Position numbers and translations under genes: made by a program. A stretch of 63,276 nucleotides of DNA, taken from Zemynaea arenosa (GTDB lineage Bacteria; Pseudomonadota; Gammaproteobacteria; Burkholderiales; Burkholderiaceae_D). Location of the stretch: assembly GCF_004614185.1 (NCBI RefSeq), contig NZ_SPVF01000161.1, positions 1 to 63,276 on the forward strand, given 5' to 3'. Shown one piece after another: positions 22,127 through 33,819 of the stretch. The notes under the pieces were generated by a model. It was given only the letters and a program-made list of their open reading frames with translations. It was not told the origin of the DNA and did not search any database. The stretch's first letter is position 1, and every line of letters starts with the position of its first letter.

Positions 22127-23359
22127 ATGACTAAAGACGCGAAAAACCTGATCGTCGGTCTCGACATCGGCACCTCCAAGGTGGTGGCCGTGGTGGCGGA
22201 GGTGATGCCGGATGGCCGCCACGAGGTGATTGGCCTCGGCCAGCACGAGTCGCGCGGCCTGAAGAAGGGCGTGGTCGTGAATATCGAGGCGACCGTCGAG
22301 TCGATCCAGCGCGCCCTGGAAGAGGCCGAGCTGATGGCCGACTGCAAGATCCGCAACGTGTACGCGGGGATCGCGGGCAGCCATATCCGCTCCTTCAATT
22401 CGAGCGGCATGGTCGCCATCAAGGACAAGGAAGTCACCGCGACCGACGTGGCGCGCGTGATCGAGACGGCCAAGGCGGTCAACATCCCGACCGACCAACA
22501 GCTGCTGCACACGGTGCCGCAGGAATTCATCGTCGACAACCAGGAGGACGTGCGCGAGCCGATCGGCATGAGCGGCATTCGCCTTGAAGTACGGGTGCAC
22601 ATCGTCACCGGCGCGGTGTCCGCGGTGCAGAACATCGTCAAGTGCGTGCGCCGCTGCGGCCTGGAAGTGTCGGACCTGATCCTGCAGCCGATGGCATCGG
22701 CCGACGCGGTCCTGACCAACGACGAGAAGGAACTCGGCGTGGTTCTGATCGACATCGGTGGCGGCACCACCGACATCGCCGTGTTCTCGGATGGCGCGAT
22801 CCGCCACACGGCCGTGATCCCGATCGCCGGCGACCAGATCACCAGCGACGTGGCGATGGCGCTGCGCACGCCGACGGGCGAGGCGGAAGAAATCAAGGTG
22901 CGCTACGGCGTGGCCAAGCAGGTCTTGGCCGATCCGGGCGAACACCTGGAAGTGCCGGGCCTCGGCGACCGCGGCCCGCGCACCCTGTCGCGCCAGGCGC
23001 TGGCTGCCGTGATCGAGCCGCGCGTGGAAGAGCTGTTCGCGATGGTGCACCAGGTGGTGCGCGAGTCCGGCTACGAGGGCGTGCTCTCGTCGGGCATCGT
23101 GCTGACCGGCGGTTCCGCGATCATGCCCGGCATGGTCGAAATGGCCGAAGACATTTTCCTCAAGCCGGCGCGCCTGGGCACGCCGGACTACCGCGGCCAG
23201 CTTGCGGACGTGGTGCGCAGCCCGCGCTATGCCACCGTCCTCGGGCTGCTGCTGGAAGCGAAAAAGCAGTATCTGCGCGGGCATATCGTGACGCGCCAGG
23301 ATGGGTCGATGAAGGCGGTGTGGCAGCGGATGAAGGAGTGGTTCCTCGGGAATTTCTGA
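22127..23359 (+). CDS. ftsA: Cell division protein FtsA
   Basis: Actin-like ATPase that tethers FtsZ to the membrane. 410 residues. N-terminal GLDIGTSKVVAVV phosphate-1 loop, the 1C subdomain around residues 85-165, DIGGGTTDIAVF phosphate-2, and GIVLTGGSAIMPG. The C-terminal amphipathic membrane-targeting helix is MKAVWQRMKEWFLGNF. Starts 9 nt after ftsQ. Confidence 0.97.
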   Translation: MTKDAKNLIVGLDIGTSKVVAVVAEVMPDGRHEVIGLGQHESRGLKKGVVVNIEATVESIQRALEEAELMADCKIRNVYAGIAGSHIRSFNSSGMVAIKDKEVTATDVARVIETAKAVNIPTDQQLLHTVPQEFIVDNQEDVREPIGMSGIRLEVRVHIVTGAVSAVQNIVKCVRRCGLEVSDLILQPMASADAVLTNDEKELGVVLIDIGGGTTDIAVFSDGAIRHTAVIPIAGDQITSDVAMALRTPTGEAEEIKVRYGVAKQVLADPGEHLEVPGLGDRGPRTLSRQALAAVIEPRVEELFAMVHQVVRESGYEGVLSSGIVLTGGSAIMPGMVEMAEDIFLKPARLGTPDYRGQLADVVRSPRYATVLGLLLEAKKQYLRGHIVTRQDGSMKAVWQRMKEWFLGNF

Positions 23360-23434
23360 TTGGGTGGTTGAGCGGTTGGTGGTGGTTTGGTTTTTCGGGT
23401 GGCGAGTTAAAACATTTTTTGGAAATACGCAGCA

Positions 23435-23486
23435 GTTTTCAATCTCCAGGTCTGATGCCTGGGCATGAGGCCTCGAGCTTGAAAAC
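23435..23486 (+). promoter_or_regulatory. Long hairpin between ftsA and ftsZ
   Basis: Two 25-nt arms (23435-23459 and 23462-23486) are complementary at 21 of 25 positions plus one G-U pair in RNA, separated by only 2 nt. The outer 8 bp (GTTTTCAA/TTGAAAAC) and the inner 5 bp (ATGCC/GGCAT) are perfect. The hairpin ends 26 nt before the ftsZ ATG, and the CAGGAG ribosome-binding site (23501-23506) stays free. There is no T-run, so it is not a standard terminator. It may act in mRNA processing or stability of ftsZ, or be a small mobile repeat. Confidence 0.7.
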
Positions 23487-23512
23487 CGCGCTTTTGAATA
23501 CAGGAGTTCATC

Positions 23513-24715
23513 ATGGAGTTTGATATGGTCGATAACGCAACACTGGGCACGGTGATCAAAGTCGTCGGCGTGGGTGGTGCCGGCGGCAACGCGGTGCAGC
23601 ACATGATCAACAAGGGCGTGAACGGCGTGGAGTTCATCGCCGCGAACACCGATGCGCAAGCGCTCGCGATGTCGACCGCGCACAACATCATCCAGATCGG
23701 CGAGACCGGCCTGGGTGCGGGCATGAAGCCGGAAGTGGGCCGCCAGCTGGCCGAAGATTCGCGCACGCGGATCGAAGACGCGCTGCGCGGCGCGCACATG
23801 GTCTTCATCGCGGCCGGCATGGGCGGCGGCACCGGCACCGGCGCCGCCCCGATCGTGGCGGAAGTGGCCAAGGCGCAGGGCGCGCTGACCGTGGCGGTGG
23901 TCTCCAAGCCGTTCTCGTACGAAGGCCAGAAGTGCATGGACATCGCCGAGTCGGGCCTGGAAGAGCTGTCCAAGAACGTGGACTCGCTGATCATCATCCT
24001 GAACGAGAAGCTGGAAGAGATCTACGAAGACGAGTCGATGATCGACTGGATGAAGCATGCAGACGACGTGCTGAATAACGCGGTGGCAGGTATCGCGGAA
24101 ATCATCAACGTCCCGGGCCACATCAACGTGGACTTCAACGACGTCAAGACCATCATGGGCGAGCAGGGCAAGGCCATGATGGGCACCGCGACCGCATCGG
24201 GCGTGGACCGCGCGCGCATCGCGGCCGAGCAGGCCGTCGCTTCGCCGCTGCTGGACGGGATCGACCTCTCCGGCGCGCGCGGCGTGCTGGTGAACGTGAC
24301 CGCGTCGCGTGGCCTGAAAGGTAAAGAGATCAAGGAAGTCATGGCCGCCGTGCGCGCGTTTGCGGCACCGGATGCCTCGATCGCACAGGGTATCGCGTAC
24401 GACGACAACATGGGCGACGAGATCCGCGTGACCGTGGTGGCGACGGGCCTGGGCAAGGCCAAGAAGAACATGCAGCTGGTCCAGACCCCGATGCTGCGCA
24501 CCGGGACCGACAACGCCCGCATGATGGCCGGCGGCGGCATCTCCAACGGTGCGGGCCTGTCCTCGGGCTTCGCCTCCGGTTCGGGCGACGTGGGCGGCAT
24601 GAAGCAGCCGGCCGTGTGGCGCCGCGAGCAGGCCTCGGAGCAGGTGCTGGCGATGCAGAAGAATGGCGTTGAGACCTACGATATTCCGGCTTTCCTGCGC
24701 AAGCAGGCTGACTAA
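23513..24715 (+). CDS. ftsZ: Cell division GTPase FtsZ
   Basis: Tubulin homologue that forms the Z ring. 400 residues. The tubulin signature GGGTGTGAAP is near residue 105, with VVGVGGAGGNAVQHM near the N-terminus and the T7 loop FNDVKTIM. The C-terminal tail ends TYDIPAFLRKQAD, the conserved peptide that binds FtsA and ZipA. The ATG at 23513 has CAGGAG at ideal spacing. Last gene of the dcw transcript, followed by a strong terminator. Confidence 0.98.
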   Translation: MEFDMVDNATLGTVIKVVGVGGAGGNAVQHMINKGVNGVEFIAANTDAQALAMSTAHNIIQIGETGLGAGMKPEVGRQLAEDSRTRIEDALRGAHMVFIAAGMGGGTGTGAAPIVAEVAKAQGALTVAVVSKPFSYEGQKCMDIAESGLEELSKNVDSLIIILNEKLEEIYEDESMIDWMKHADDVLNNAVAGIAEIINVPGHINVDFNDVKTIMGEQGKAMMGTATASGVDRARIAAEQAVASPLLDGIDLSGARGVLVNVTASRGLKGKEIKEVMAAVRAFAAPDASIAQGIAYDDNMGDEIRVTVVATGLGKAKKNMQLVQTPMLRTGTDNARMMAGGGISNGAGLSSGFASGSGDVGGMKQPAVWRREQASEQVLAMQKNGVETYDIPAFLRKQAD

Positions 24716-24759
24716 TCCAGTCAATTAAGCCAGACACCGGGTAAGACGGGTGTTGCGTT

Positions 24760-24796
24760 GGACCGGCCGGGTGCTCCCGGGCCGGTCCTTTTTTTT
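24760..24796 (+). terminator. Intrinsic terminator after ftsZ
   Basis: GGACCGGCC (24760-24768) pairs with GGCCGGTCC (24780-24788), with an extra inner GGG/CCC, followed by eight T. It closes the dcw transcript. Confidence 0.9.
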
Positions 24797-24877
24797 GTCC
24801 GGGCGCGGCGCCTGCAGAAAACCGGAGGATCGGGCATACTGCGGCCCTTATCAACACTTCAAGACTGGGAGACCACC

Positions 24878-25384
24878 ATGACCATCGCTATTGGCGAGCG
24901 CCTGCCGGAAGGCCAGCTGTCCGAATTCATCGAGACCGAAACCGCGGGCTGCTCGCTCGGCCCGAACACCTTCAACGTGGCCGACCTGGCCAAAGGGAAG
25001 ACCATCGCCATCTTCGGCCTGCCGGGCGCCTACACTCCGACCTGCTCCGCGCAGCACGTGCCCGGCTATGTGCAGCACGCCGCCGAGCTGAAAGCCAAGG
25101 GCGTGGACGAGATCTGGTGCATCTCCGTGAACGACGCCTTCGTGATGGGCGCCTGGGGCCGTGACCAGAAGGCCACCGGCATCGTGCGCATGATGGCGGA
25201 CGGGAATGCGGACTACTCCAAGAAGCTCGGCCTGGACGCCGACTTCTCCAAGCACGGCATGGGCGTGCGCTCGAAGCGCTACTCGATGCTGGTGGTGGAC
25301 GGCGTCGTCAAGCAGCTCAACGTGGAAGAAGGCGGCAAGTTCGAAGTGTCGAACGCCGAAACCATGCTGAAGCAGCTGGGCTGA
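24878..25384 (+). CDS. Peroxiredoxin (Prx5/hybrid type)
   Basis: A 168-residue thiol peroxidase of the Prx5 group that reduces peroxides in the cytoplasm. The peroxidatic cysteine is C56 in AYTPTCSAQHVPGY. C25 or C77 (IWCISVND) could resolve. The GxPGAYTPTCS motif and the length fit the family. The ATG at 24878 has GGGAG upstream. It begins a separate unit after the ftsZ terminator. Confidence 0.92.
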   Translation: MTIAIGERLPEGQLSEFIETETAGCSLGPNTFNVADLAKGKTIAIFGLPGAYTPTCSAQHVPGYVQHAAELKAKGVDEIWCISVNDAFVMGAWGRDQKATGIVRMMADGNADYSKKLGLDADFSKHGMGVRSKRYSMLVVDGVVKQLNVEEGGKFEVSNAETMLKQLG

Positions 25385-25399
25385 TTTTACGGGGACCGC

Positions 25400-25852
25400 A
25401 TGCTGACCATCGCGCAGGAAGATCCACGCCAGCCGGAGGCCATTGCCATGCTGGCGGCGCTGGATGCGTACTGCGCGGCCCTGTATCCGGCCGAGAGCAA
25501 CCACCTTCTGACGGTGGACGCGCTGGTGCGGCCGGAGGTCAGCTTCTTCGTCGCGCGCGATGCGGCCGGGCGGGCGCTCGGCTGCGGCGCGGGCGTGGAC
25601 TGCGGCTCCTATCTGGAAGTGAAGCGCATGTATGTGGACCCGGCCAGCCGCGGGCTCGGTGCGGGCCATGCGCTGCTGCGGGCTGTCGCCTCCGTGGCCG
25701 CTGCGCGCGGCTGCGGTGCGCTGATGCTGGAAACGGGCATCCACCAGCCGGAGGCCATCGGCCTGTATGAGAAGGCGGGCTTCGTCCGGCGCGGACCGTT
25801 TGGTTCCTATGCCGAGGACCCGCTCAGCATCTTCATGGAAAAGTCCCTGTGA
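25400..25852 (+). CDS. GNAT-family N-acetyltransferase
   Basis: A 150-residue single-domain acetyltransferase. The acetyl-CoA motif A is visible as VKRMYVDPASRGLGAGHALL (R-G-L-G-A-G, about residues 74-93). Motif B contains LMLETGIHQPEAIGLYEKAGF. The substrate is unknown. It lies 15 nt after the peroxiredoxin, and its stop overlaps the start of the next gene, so the three are probably co-transcribed. Confidence 0.85.
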   Translation: MLTIAQEDPRQPEAIAMLAALDAYCAALYPAESNHLLTVDALVRPEVSFFVARDAAGRALGCGAGVDCGSYLEVKRMYVDPASRGLGAGHALLRAVASVAAARGCGALMLETGIHQPEAIGLYEKAGFVRRGPFGSYAEDPLSIFMEKSL

Positions 25853-26748
25853 CTTCGTCCGGCCACGTCATCCAGGACAAGGGCAACCTGCACAGTATCC
25901 AGGCGATGCTGTTCGCGGTCGTCATGTTCGCCGGCATGGACGTGTGCCTCAAGTATCTCGCGGCCGGATATCCGGCCGTGCAGGTGGCGGCGCTGCGTGC
26001 GCTGGCCAGCCTTCCGCTGATCGCGGCCTACGTGGGCTGGCGGGGCGCATTGAAGGGCATCACGCGCGCGCCGTATGGCATGCATGCGCTGCGTGCGGCG
26101 CTGGGTATCGTGTCGCTCGCGCTGTTCGCGTACGGGCTGCGGCAGTTGTCGCTCGCCGAGGCGTACACCATCTTCTTCGTGGCACCGGGATTGATCACCG
26201 TGCTGTCCGTGTTCCTGCTCGGCGAGCAGGTGAACGGGGCCCGCTGGGTCGCCATCGTGGTCGGCCTGGTGGGCGTGGTGATCGTGCTGCGGCCCAGCGC
26301 CGAGGGCTTCCTGACGCTGGGTGGCCTGGCCGTGCTGGGCGCGGCGGCGGCTTATGCCGTGTCGAATGTCACCGGCCGCATCGTCGCGCGCACCGAACGC
26401 GGGGAGCACATGGTGTTCTGGCTGATGGTGCTGACCGCCCTCGGTGCCACCGCGTGCGCGCTACCGGTGTGGGTGCCGGTGCGGATGGAGCATGCGTGGC
26501 TGCTGCTCGGCCTCGCGCTGTTCGGCTTTTTCGCGCAGGTCGCGATCACCGAGGCGTTCGCGCATGGCGAGGCCTCGGTGGTGGCGCCGTTCGAGTACAC
26601 CGCACTGGCGTGGGGCGTGGCGATCGACTTCGCGCTGTGGGGCGTGCTGCCGGACCGCTATACGCTGCTGGGAGCCGCCATCATCATCGGCAGCGGCGTG
26701 TATCTGATCCGCCACGAAACCCGGCACGACAGCGCGGATCACCCCTAG
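25849..26748 (+). CDS. DMT-superfamily (EamA) transporter
   Basis: A 299-residue inner-membrane protein with about ten hydrophobic helices arranged as two EamA repeats. The first covers roughly residues 18-145 and the second 155-290. Members export amino acids or other small metabolites; the substrate cannot be inferred. The GTG start at 25849 overlaps the stop of the acetyltransferase gene. Confidence 0.85.
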   Translation: MTSSGHVIQDKGNLHSIQAMLFAVVMFAGMDVCLKYLAAGYPAVQVAALRALASLPLIAAYVGWRGALKGITRAPYGMHALRAALGIVSLALFAYGLRQLSLAEAYTIFFVAPGLITVLSVFLLGEQVNGARWVAIVVGLVGVVIVLRPSAEGFLTLGGLAVLGAAAAYAVSNVTGRIVARTERGEHMVFWLMVLTALGATACALPVWVPVRMEHAWLLLGLALFGFFAQVAITEAFAHGEASVVAPFEYTALAWGVAIDFALWGVLPDRYTLLGAAIIIGSGVYLIRHETRHDSADHP

Positions 26749-26778
26749 ACACCGTCTGCGGCGGCGGGGAGAACCCGA

Positions 26779-26784
26779 TATAAT
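26779..26784 (+). promoter_or_regulatory. -10 box placed 6 nt before the lpxC ATG
   Basis: A perfect TATAAT ends only 6 nt before the lpxC start codon, so a transcript from it would begin at or near the A of ATG. No clear -35 box and no Shine-Dalgarno sequence are seen. It may yield a leaderless lpxC mRNA. Confidence 0.45.
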
Positions 26785-26790
26785 CGCCGG

Positions 26791-27726
26791 ATGCTTAAAC
26801 AGAGAACCATCAAACAGCTGGTGCGCACGACAGGCGTGGGCCTGCACTCGGGGACCAAGGTCGAACTGACTTTGCGGCCTGCGGCACCGGACACCGGCAT
26901 CATCTTCCGCCGCGTGGACCTCGATCCGGTGGTGGATTTCCCTGCCAGCGCGGGCATCGTGGGCGATACGCGCATGGCGTCGGTGCTGATCAAGGATGCG
27001 GCGCGCGTGTCGACGGTCGAGCACCTGATGTCCGCGTGCGCGGGCCTCGGGATCGACAATTTGTATGTCGACGTGAGCGCGGAAGAGATCCCGATCATGG
27101 ATGGTTCGGCATCGTCGTTTGTCTTCCTGCTGCAGCAGGCGGGCGTGCAGGAGCAGGGCGCGGCCAAGAAGTTCATCCGCGTGCTGAAGGATGTGGAAGT
27201 GCGCCAGGGCAGCGGCGACAATGAAAAGTGGGCGCGCCTGACGCCCTATGATGGCTTCAAGCTGGACTTCTTCATCGAGTTCAATCACCCGGCAGTCGAT
27301 GGCACAGCGCAGCGCGCGGCGGTCGATTTCGGCGACGTCTCGTACGTGCACGATGTGGCACGGGCGCGCACCTTTGGTTTCATGCAGGACGTCGAAAGCC
27401 TGCGCGGCATGGGCCTCGCGCGCGGCGGATCGCTGGAGAATGCGATCGTGATGGACGAATACCGGATTTTGAATTCGGACGGCCTGCGCTACGACGACGA
27501 ATTCGTGCGCCACAAGATCCTCGATGCGATCGGCGACCTGTATCTGATCGGTCACCCGCTGCTGGCCGGTTACACCGCCCACAAGTCTGGCCACGGCCTG
27601 AACAACCTCCTGCTGCGCGCCCTGCTGGAGCAGCCCGACGCCTACGAGGTCGTCAGCTTCGACGAGGTCTCCGCCGCCCCCACTTCCTACGTCCGCCAGA
27701 TGCAGCGCGAGTGGGCGCTCACATAA
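26791..27726 (+). CDS. lpxC: UDP-3-O-acyl-N-acetylglucosamine deacetylase
   Basis: Zinc enzyme catalysing the committed step of lipid A synthesis in the cytoplasm. 311 residues. The N-terminal TGVGLHSG is diagnostic. Zinc and catalytic residues lie in [23 protein letters not shown] and HKSGHGLNN. In enterobacteria lpxC directly follows ftsZ. Here three genes intervene. The start has no ribosome-binding site but a -10-like hexamer just upstream. Confidence 0.97.
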   Translation: MLKQRTIKQLVRTTGVGLHSGTKVELTLRPAAPDTGIIFRRVDLDPVVDFPASAGIVGDTRMASVLIKDAARVSTVEHLMSACAGLGIDNLYVDVSAEEIPIMDGSASSFVFLLQQAGVQEQGAAKKFIRVLKDVEVRQGSGDNEKWARLTPYDGFKLDFFIEFNHPAVDGTAQRAAVDFGDVSYVHDVARARTFGFMQDVESLRGMGLARGGSLENAIVMDEYRILNSDGLRYDDEFVRHKILDAIGDLYLIGHPLLAGYTAHKSGHGLNNLLLRALLEQPDAYEVVSFDEVSAAPTSYVRQMQREWALT

Positions 27727-27743
27727 CCCGTCATCGCATCCCC

Positions 27744-27770
27744 AGCCGGCCCGCGCGCCGGCTTTTTTTT
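27744..27770 (+). terminator. Intrinsic terminator after lpxC
   Basis: AGCCGGC (27744-27750) pairs with GCCGGCT (27757-27763) across a 6-nt loop and runs into eight T. Confidence 0.88.
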
Positions 27771-27796
27771 CGCCAACAAAAGTATCGTATTCCGCC

Positions 27797-28089
27797 ACCG
27801 GGGTCAGGCACCTTTTTGAGCTTCCTCAACCTCCCGCAGGCGTTTCCCCCTGCCTTGGGCGCCGGTGCCAGACCCCGGTATTAAAAACAGGGGAATTTGA
27901 TACCGGGGTCAGGCACCTTTTTGATTTTCCTCAACCTCCTGCAGGAGGATTTTCCCGTCGCGGAACTTGGTGCCAGACCCCGGTATTAAAAACAGGGGAA
28001 TTTGATACTGGGGTCAGGCACCGGTTTGAGGTGGCGCAAAGGGCGGCGGGGGGAATTTTCGGGCGGGGAACTTGGTGCCTGACCCCGGT
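27797..28089. repeat. Tandem array of three 83-bp REPIN elements, period 105 bp
   Basis: Each element begins ACYGGGGTCAGGCACC and ends with its inverted complement GGTGCCWGACCCCGGT: 27797-27879, 27902-27984 and 28007-28089. Starts are exactly 105 bp apart. The two spacers (27880-27901 and 27985-28006) are identical over their length, inside a shared 25-nt block at 27879-27903 and 27984-28008 containing TTAAAAACAGGGGAATTTGA. The interior of the elements varies more. The array fills the gap between lpxC and the converging dciA gene. The ends match the REPs around the RAYT gene. Confidence 0.9.
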
Positions 28090-28114
28090 AGCGCGAGGCG
28101 ATACCGGAGAGGGC

Positions 28115-28609
28115 TCAGCGGCGGCGCGCGGCCAGGCGCTCCAAGGCGGCGATCAGGGGAGCGTTGGCGGGAGTGCGGTCGAGGGATTTGCCGAGGTCTT
28201 CAAAGGCGTCGACGGCATTCGGGGGCAGGGACAGCTGGCGCGGGACGTAGTCGGGGGCCGGCGGCTGCACCACCTGCACCTTCAGGCGGATCGATTGCAC
28301 GTCCCAGCCACGCGTCTGCAGCTTGGCCGTCAACCCTTGGATCTGCTGCTTGAGACGGGTGGCGACGGCAGCGTTGGGCACGGCCAGCACCAGCACGCCC
28401 CCCTCGCAGGACAGCACCGCGCACGCGGCGGCCACCGACGGCAGCGCGGCGGCGACGTCCTGCTGCAGCCGCCCCATGCGCATCGCGGCCGGGAGCAGGG
28501 CGGCCATCCGGTCGTTCGCGCGCAGGAAATCGGTCGCGCCAAACGAGGTTTGCCGGTTGCGTGTGCCAAAAATGGTGTAGGGGCGTTGATGCGGATCAGA
28601 CGAGTGCAT
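28115..28609 (-). CDS. dciA: DciA/DUF721-family protein (replicative helicase loader candidate)
   Basis: A 164-residue protein from the ATG at 28609. It contains the DUF721 core (about residues 30-110: AALLPAAMRMGRLQQDVAAALP and GGVLVLAVPNAAVATRLKQQ). DUF721 proteins, named DciA, help load the DnaB helicase in bacteria that lack DnaC. The gene is divergent from secA, a position where enterobacteria have secM. Longer in-frame starts exist upstream but look non-conserved. Confidence 0.75.
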   Translation of the reverse strand: MHSSDPHQRPYTIFGTRNRQTSFGATDFLRANDRMAALLPAAMRMGRLQQDVAAALPSVAAACAVLSCEGGVLVLAVPNAAVATRLKQQIQGLTAKLQTRGWDVQSIRLKVQVVQPPAPDYVPRQLSLPPNAVDAFEDLGKSLDRTPANAPLIAALERLAARRR

Positions 28610-28705
28610 GGCCCACACGATATCACAGGCGGACAGGGCGATTCCAGCGTCTGTACGGCACTTGTTTTGTTCCCAAGCATCCCCATGTCGGAACTTGCCG
28701 CGTGC

Positions 28706-28758
28706 TAGAATCACAGGCTTTTCAGGCGCCGTTGCCCCGTAGTCATATCATTTTGATA
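28706..28758 (+). promoter_or_regulatory. secA leader: -10 box and AT-rich dyad
   Basis: TAGAAT (28706-28711) is a likely -10 box. The leader ends in an AT-rich stretch with the dyad TATCA-TTT-TGATA (28746-28758), 10 nt before the secA ATG. No AGGAG-type ribosome-binding site is visible. Confidence 0.4.
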
Positions 28759-28768
28759 ATAAAATAGC

Positions 28769-31515
<2,747 letters not shown>

Positions 31516-31537
<22 letters not shown>

Positions 31538-32697
31538 TAGCACCTGACGACGAATCGTACTGGGCGCAGATCGCCGCCCAGTACGACGTCTCTCCCTCCT
31601 TTCTCAATCTCGAAAACGGCTACTTTGGCGTCCAGGCCAGGCCCGTGTTCGAGGCGTTCCAGCGCTACGAGCGCACCGTCAACCGCGACAATTCTTTCTT
31701 CCTGCGCCGTGAGTGGCCTGGACGGCACGCGCACGTCCTGAAGCGGCTTGCCGCCTTCGCGGGCGTCGATGAGGGCGAGCTGCTCATCACCCGCAACCTG
31801 ATGGAGTCGCTCAACATCATCCTGCAGGGCTACCCGTGGCGGGCGGGCGATGAAGTGGTGTGCGCCTCGCACGACTACGACGAGGTGGCCGAGACGCTGG
31901 AGATGGTGGCGCAGCGGCGGGGCCTGCGCGTGGCGCGGGTAGAGGTGCCGCTCAATCCCTCCGGCGATGACGAGATCGTGGCGGTGTACGAAGGGGCATT
32001 GAGCGAACACACGCGGGCGATACTGATCACGCACATGGTGCATCGCACGGGGCAGATCATGCCGGTGGCGCGGCTATCGGCACTGGCCCGTTCACGCGGG
32101 GTGGACACCATCGTCGATGCGGCCCATTCGTTCGCGCAGCTGGACTTCCGGCTGCCGGATCTCGGCGCGGACTTCGTGGGCGCCAACCTGCACAAGTGGC
32201 TGGGCGCGCCGCTGGGCGTCGGCCTGCTGTATGTGAAGCGGGAGCGGCTTGGCGAGATTGCTCCGCTGTTCGGCTCCATGGCGCACGCCGACGGCGGCAT
32301 CGCGCGGCTGGGGAACGTGGGCACCGTGCCACCCGCGCCCGTCCTGGCCATTGAGGATGCGCTGGATTTTCATGAGTCCATCGGCAGCGCCAGCAAGGAA
32401 GCGCGCCTGCGCTACCTGACGCAGTACTGGGTGGCGCGCGTCCGCGGCCTGCCTGGCCTGCGCATGCTCACGCCATCCGACCCGCAGCGCTCCTGCGCGA
32501 TCGCGGTGTTCGCCATCGATGGCTTGCCTGCCCAGCAGGTGTGCGACCGACTGCTGGAAGAATATGGCATCTTCACGGTCGTGCGGCCGGTGGCGGGCAC
32601 TCATGGAGTCCGCGTCACGCCGCACCTCTACATCACGCCATCGGACCTTGACCGTCTGGTGGCTGCGTTGCAGGCCATGACCAGGGAGACTCAATGA
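31516..32697 (+). CDS. Class V aminotransferase fold PLP enzyme (isopenicillin-N epimerase/cysteine desulfurase-like)
   Basis: About 393 residues. The PLP-binding lysine is in [19 protein letters not shown], and the aspartate that pairs with the cofactor is in [14 protein letters not shown]. The overall pattern resembles isopenicillin-N epimerase-like members. There is no in-frame ATG or GTG between the secA stop and the conserved domain, so the start must lie inside secA. The GTG at 31516 (or 31489) gives an overlap of 22 (or 49) nt with the secA zinc-motif codons. The exact start is uncertain. The stop overlaps the next gene. The substrate is unknown. Confidence 0.85.
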
Positions 32698-33686
32698 ACC
32701 AATGCAGTGCATTTCTCGCCGCCGTTGTGCTTCTCGCATCGGGCGCCGCCGCGGCAGCGGCACCGGACTACGACACCGACTACGCGGGCGGCAAAGACAG
32801 CCCGCTCATCTCGCGCTTCAAGGGTTCGACGCTTTTCATGTACGGCGATGAAAGTGCAGGCAGCGCGCGCGTGGTCGGCACGAACAAGGGCAAGCCGGTG
32901 CTGCTGCCGGTGGAGGGCCGCATCGCCAATCGCGTCTACTGGTCGCCGCGCGGCGCGAGCCCGCTGGAGGTGCACCGCAACTACCGCCAGGCGCTGGCGG
33001 CCGGGGGCTACGAGATCGTCTACGAATGCGAGGAGCTGCGCTGCAAGGCGGACAACACGCAGGATCTGGTCCACAACCTCCCCCGCGAAGTGAAATGGCG
33101 AGAGTTTCACCCGATGGTGCAGGGGATCTTCAACAGTGGCAACCGGCCCGGCTTCCACCTGGTCAGCGCGCGCAAGGCGGCAGGGCAGGGCTATGTGTAC
33201 GTGCAGGTCGCGCTGGCACAGGGCAGTAGCGACAAGCCGTACGTCGGGCGCGTGCAGCAGTTCGTGCAGGTGGTTGAGCCGACGACCATCGAGACCGGCA
33301 AGGTCACCGTGGACGCACGGGCCATCGGCGAGGGCCTGAAACGGGACGGGAAGATTGCGCTCTATGGCGTGAACTTCGATTTCAATAAGGCCGTCCTCCG
33401 CGAGGACTCGGCGGCGCAGCTGGCCGAGATGGCCAATGCGCTCAAGGCCGCGCCGGCGCTGAAAGTCTTCATCGTCGGGCACACCGACAATCAGGGTGAC
33501 TTCGAGAGCAACCTCGCATTGTCGCAGCGGCGCGCGCAGGCCGTCGCCGAGGCGCTGTCGAGCAAATATGGCATCGCGGCGGCGCGCATGACGGCGCGCG
33601 GGGTGGCCAATCTGGCACCGGTGGCCTCCAACGGCGATGAGCCGGGCCGCGCGCGCAATCGCCGGGTCGAACTGGTGGTGCGCTAG
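32694..33686 (+). CDS. DUF4892-like/OmpA-domain envelope protein
   Basis: A 330-residue exported protein with a signal peptide of about 22 residues ([18 protein letters not shown]). The N-terminal two thirds resemble the DUF4892 type found in proteobacterial envelope proteins. The C-terminal ~110 residues are an OmpA-like peptidoglycan-binding domain ([47 protein letters not shown]). It probably sits in the periplasm or outer membrane bound to the cell wall. Its start overlaps the aminotransferase stop by four bases. Confidence 0.8.
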   Translation: MNQCSAFLAAVVLLASGAAAAAAPDYDTDYAGGKDSPLISRFKGSTLFMYGDESAGSARVVGTNKGKPVLLPVEGRIANRVYWSPRGASPLEVHRNYRQALAAGGYEIVYECEELRCKADNTQDLVHNLPREVKWREFHPMVQGIFNSGNRPGFHLVSARKAAGQGYVYVQVALAQGSSDKPYVGRVQQFVQVVEPTTIETGKVTVDARAIGEGLKRDGKIALYGVNFDFNKAVLREDSAAQLAEMANALKAAPALKVFIVGHTDNQGDFESNLALSQRRAQAVAEALSSKYGIAAARMTARGVANLAPVASNGDEPGRARNRRVELVVR

Positions 33687-33780
33687 GCAGCGTGTTCCGG
33701 GGGCGGGCCATCAGAAAAGTTGGGCCGTCCCCAACAAAAAGTCATCGGCGCAGCGGGCGGCGCGCCGCCTGCGATGGCGG

Positions 33781-33786
33781 TACAAT
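33781..33786 (+). promoter_or_regulatory. Possible argJ -10 box
   Basis: TACAAT lies 33 nt before the argJ ATG, in the same GCGGTACAAT context as the rnpB promoter. No convincing -35 box. Confidence 0.35.
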
Positions 33787-33819
33787 GGCGCCTTTGAATT
33801 TACGCGAACGTCAATCACC

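Noticed and set aside
27797..28089. Three regularly spaced repeats as a possible CRISPR array
   Set aside because: Units are 83 bp with inverted ends, the spacers are identical rather than unique, and there are no cas genes. They are REPINs.
28031..28708. Plus-strand frame opposite dciA
   Set aside because: It runs through REP sequences and the antisense of the conserved DUF721 gene.
28610..28768. SecM-like arrest peptide upstream of secA
   Set aside because: No plus-strand short frame with a signal peptide or a recognisable arrest motif was found between dciA and secA.
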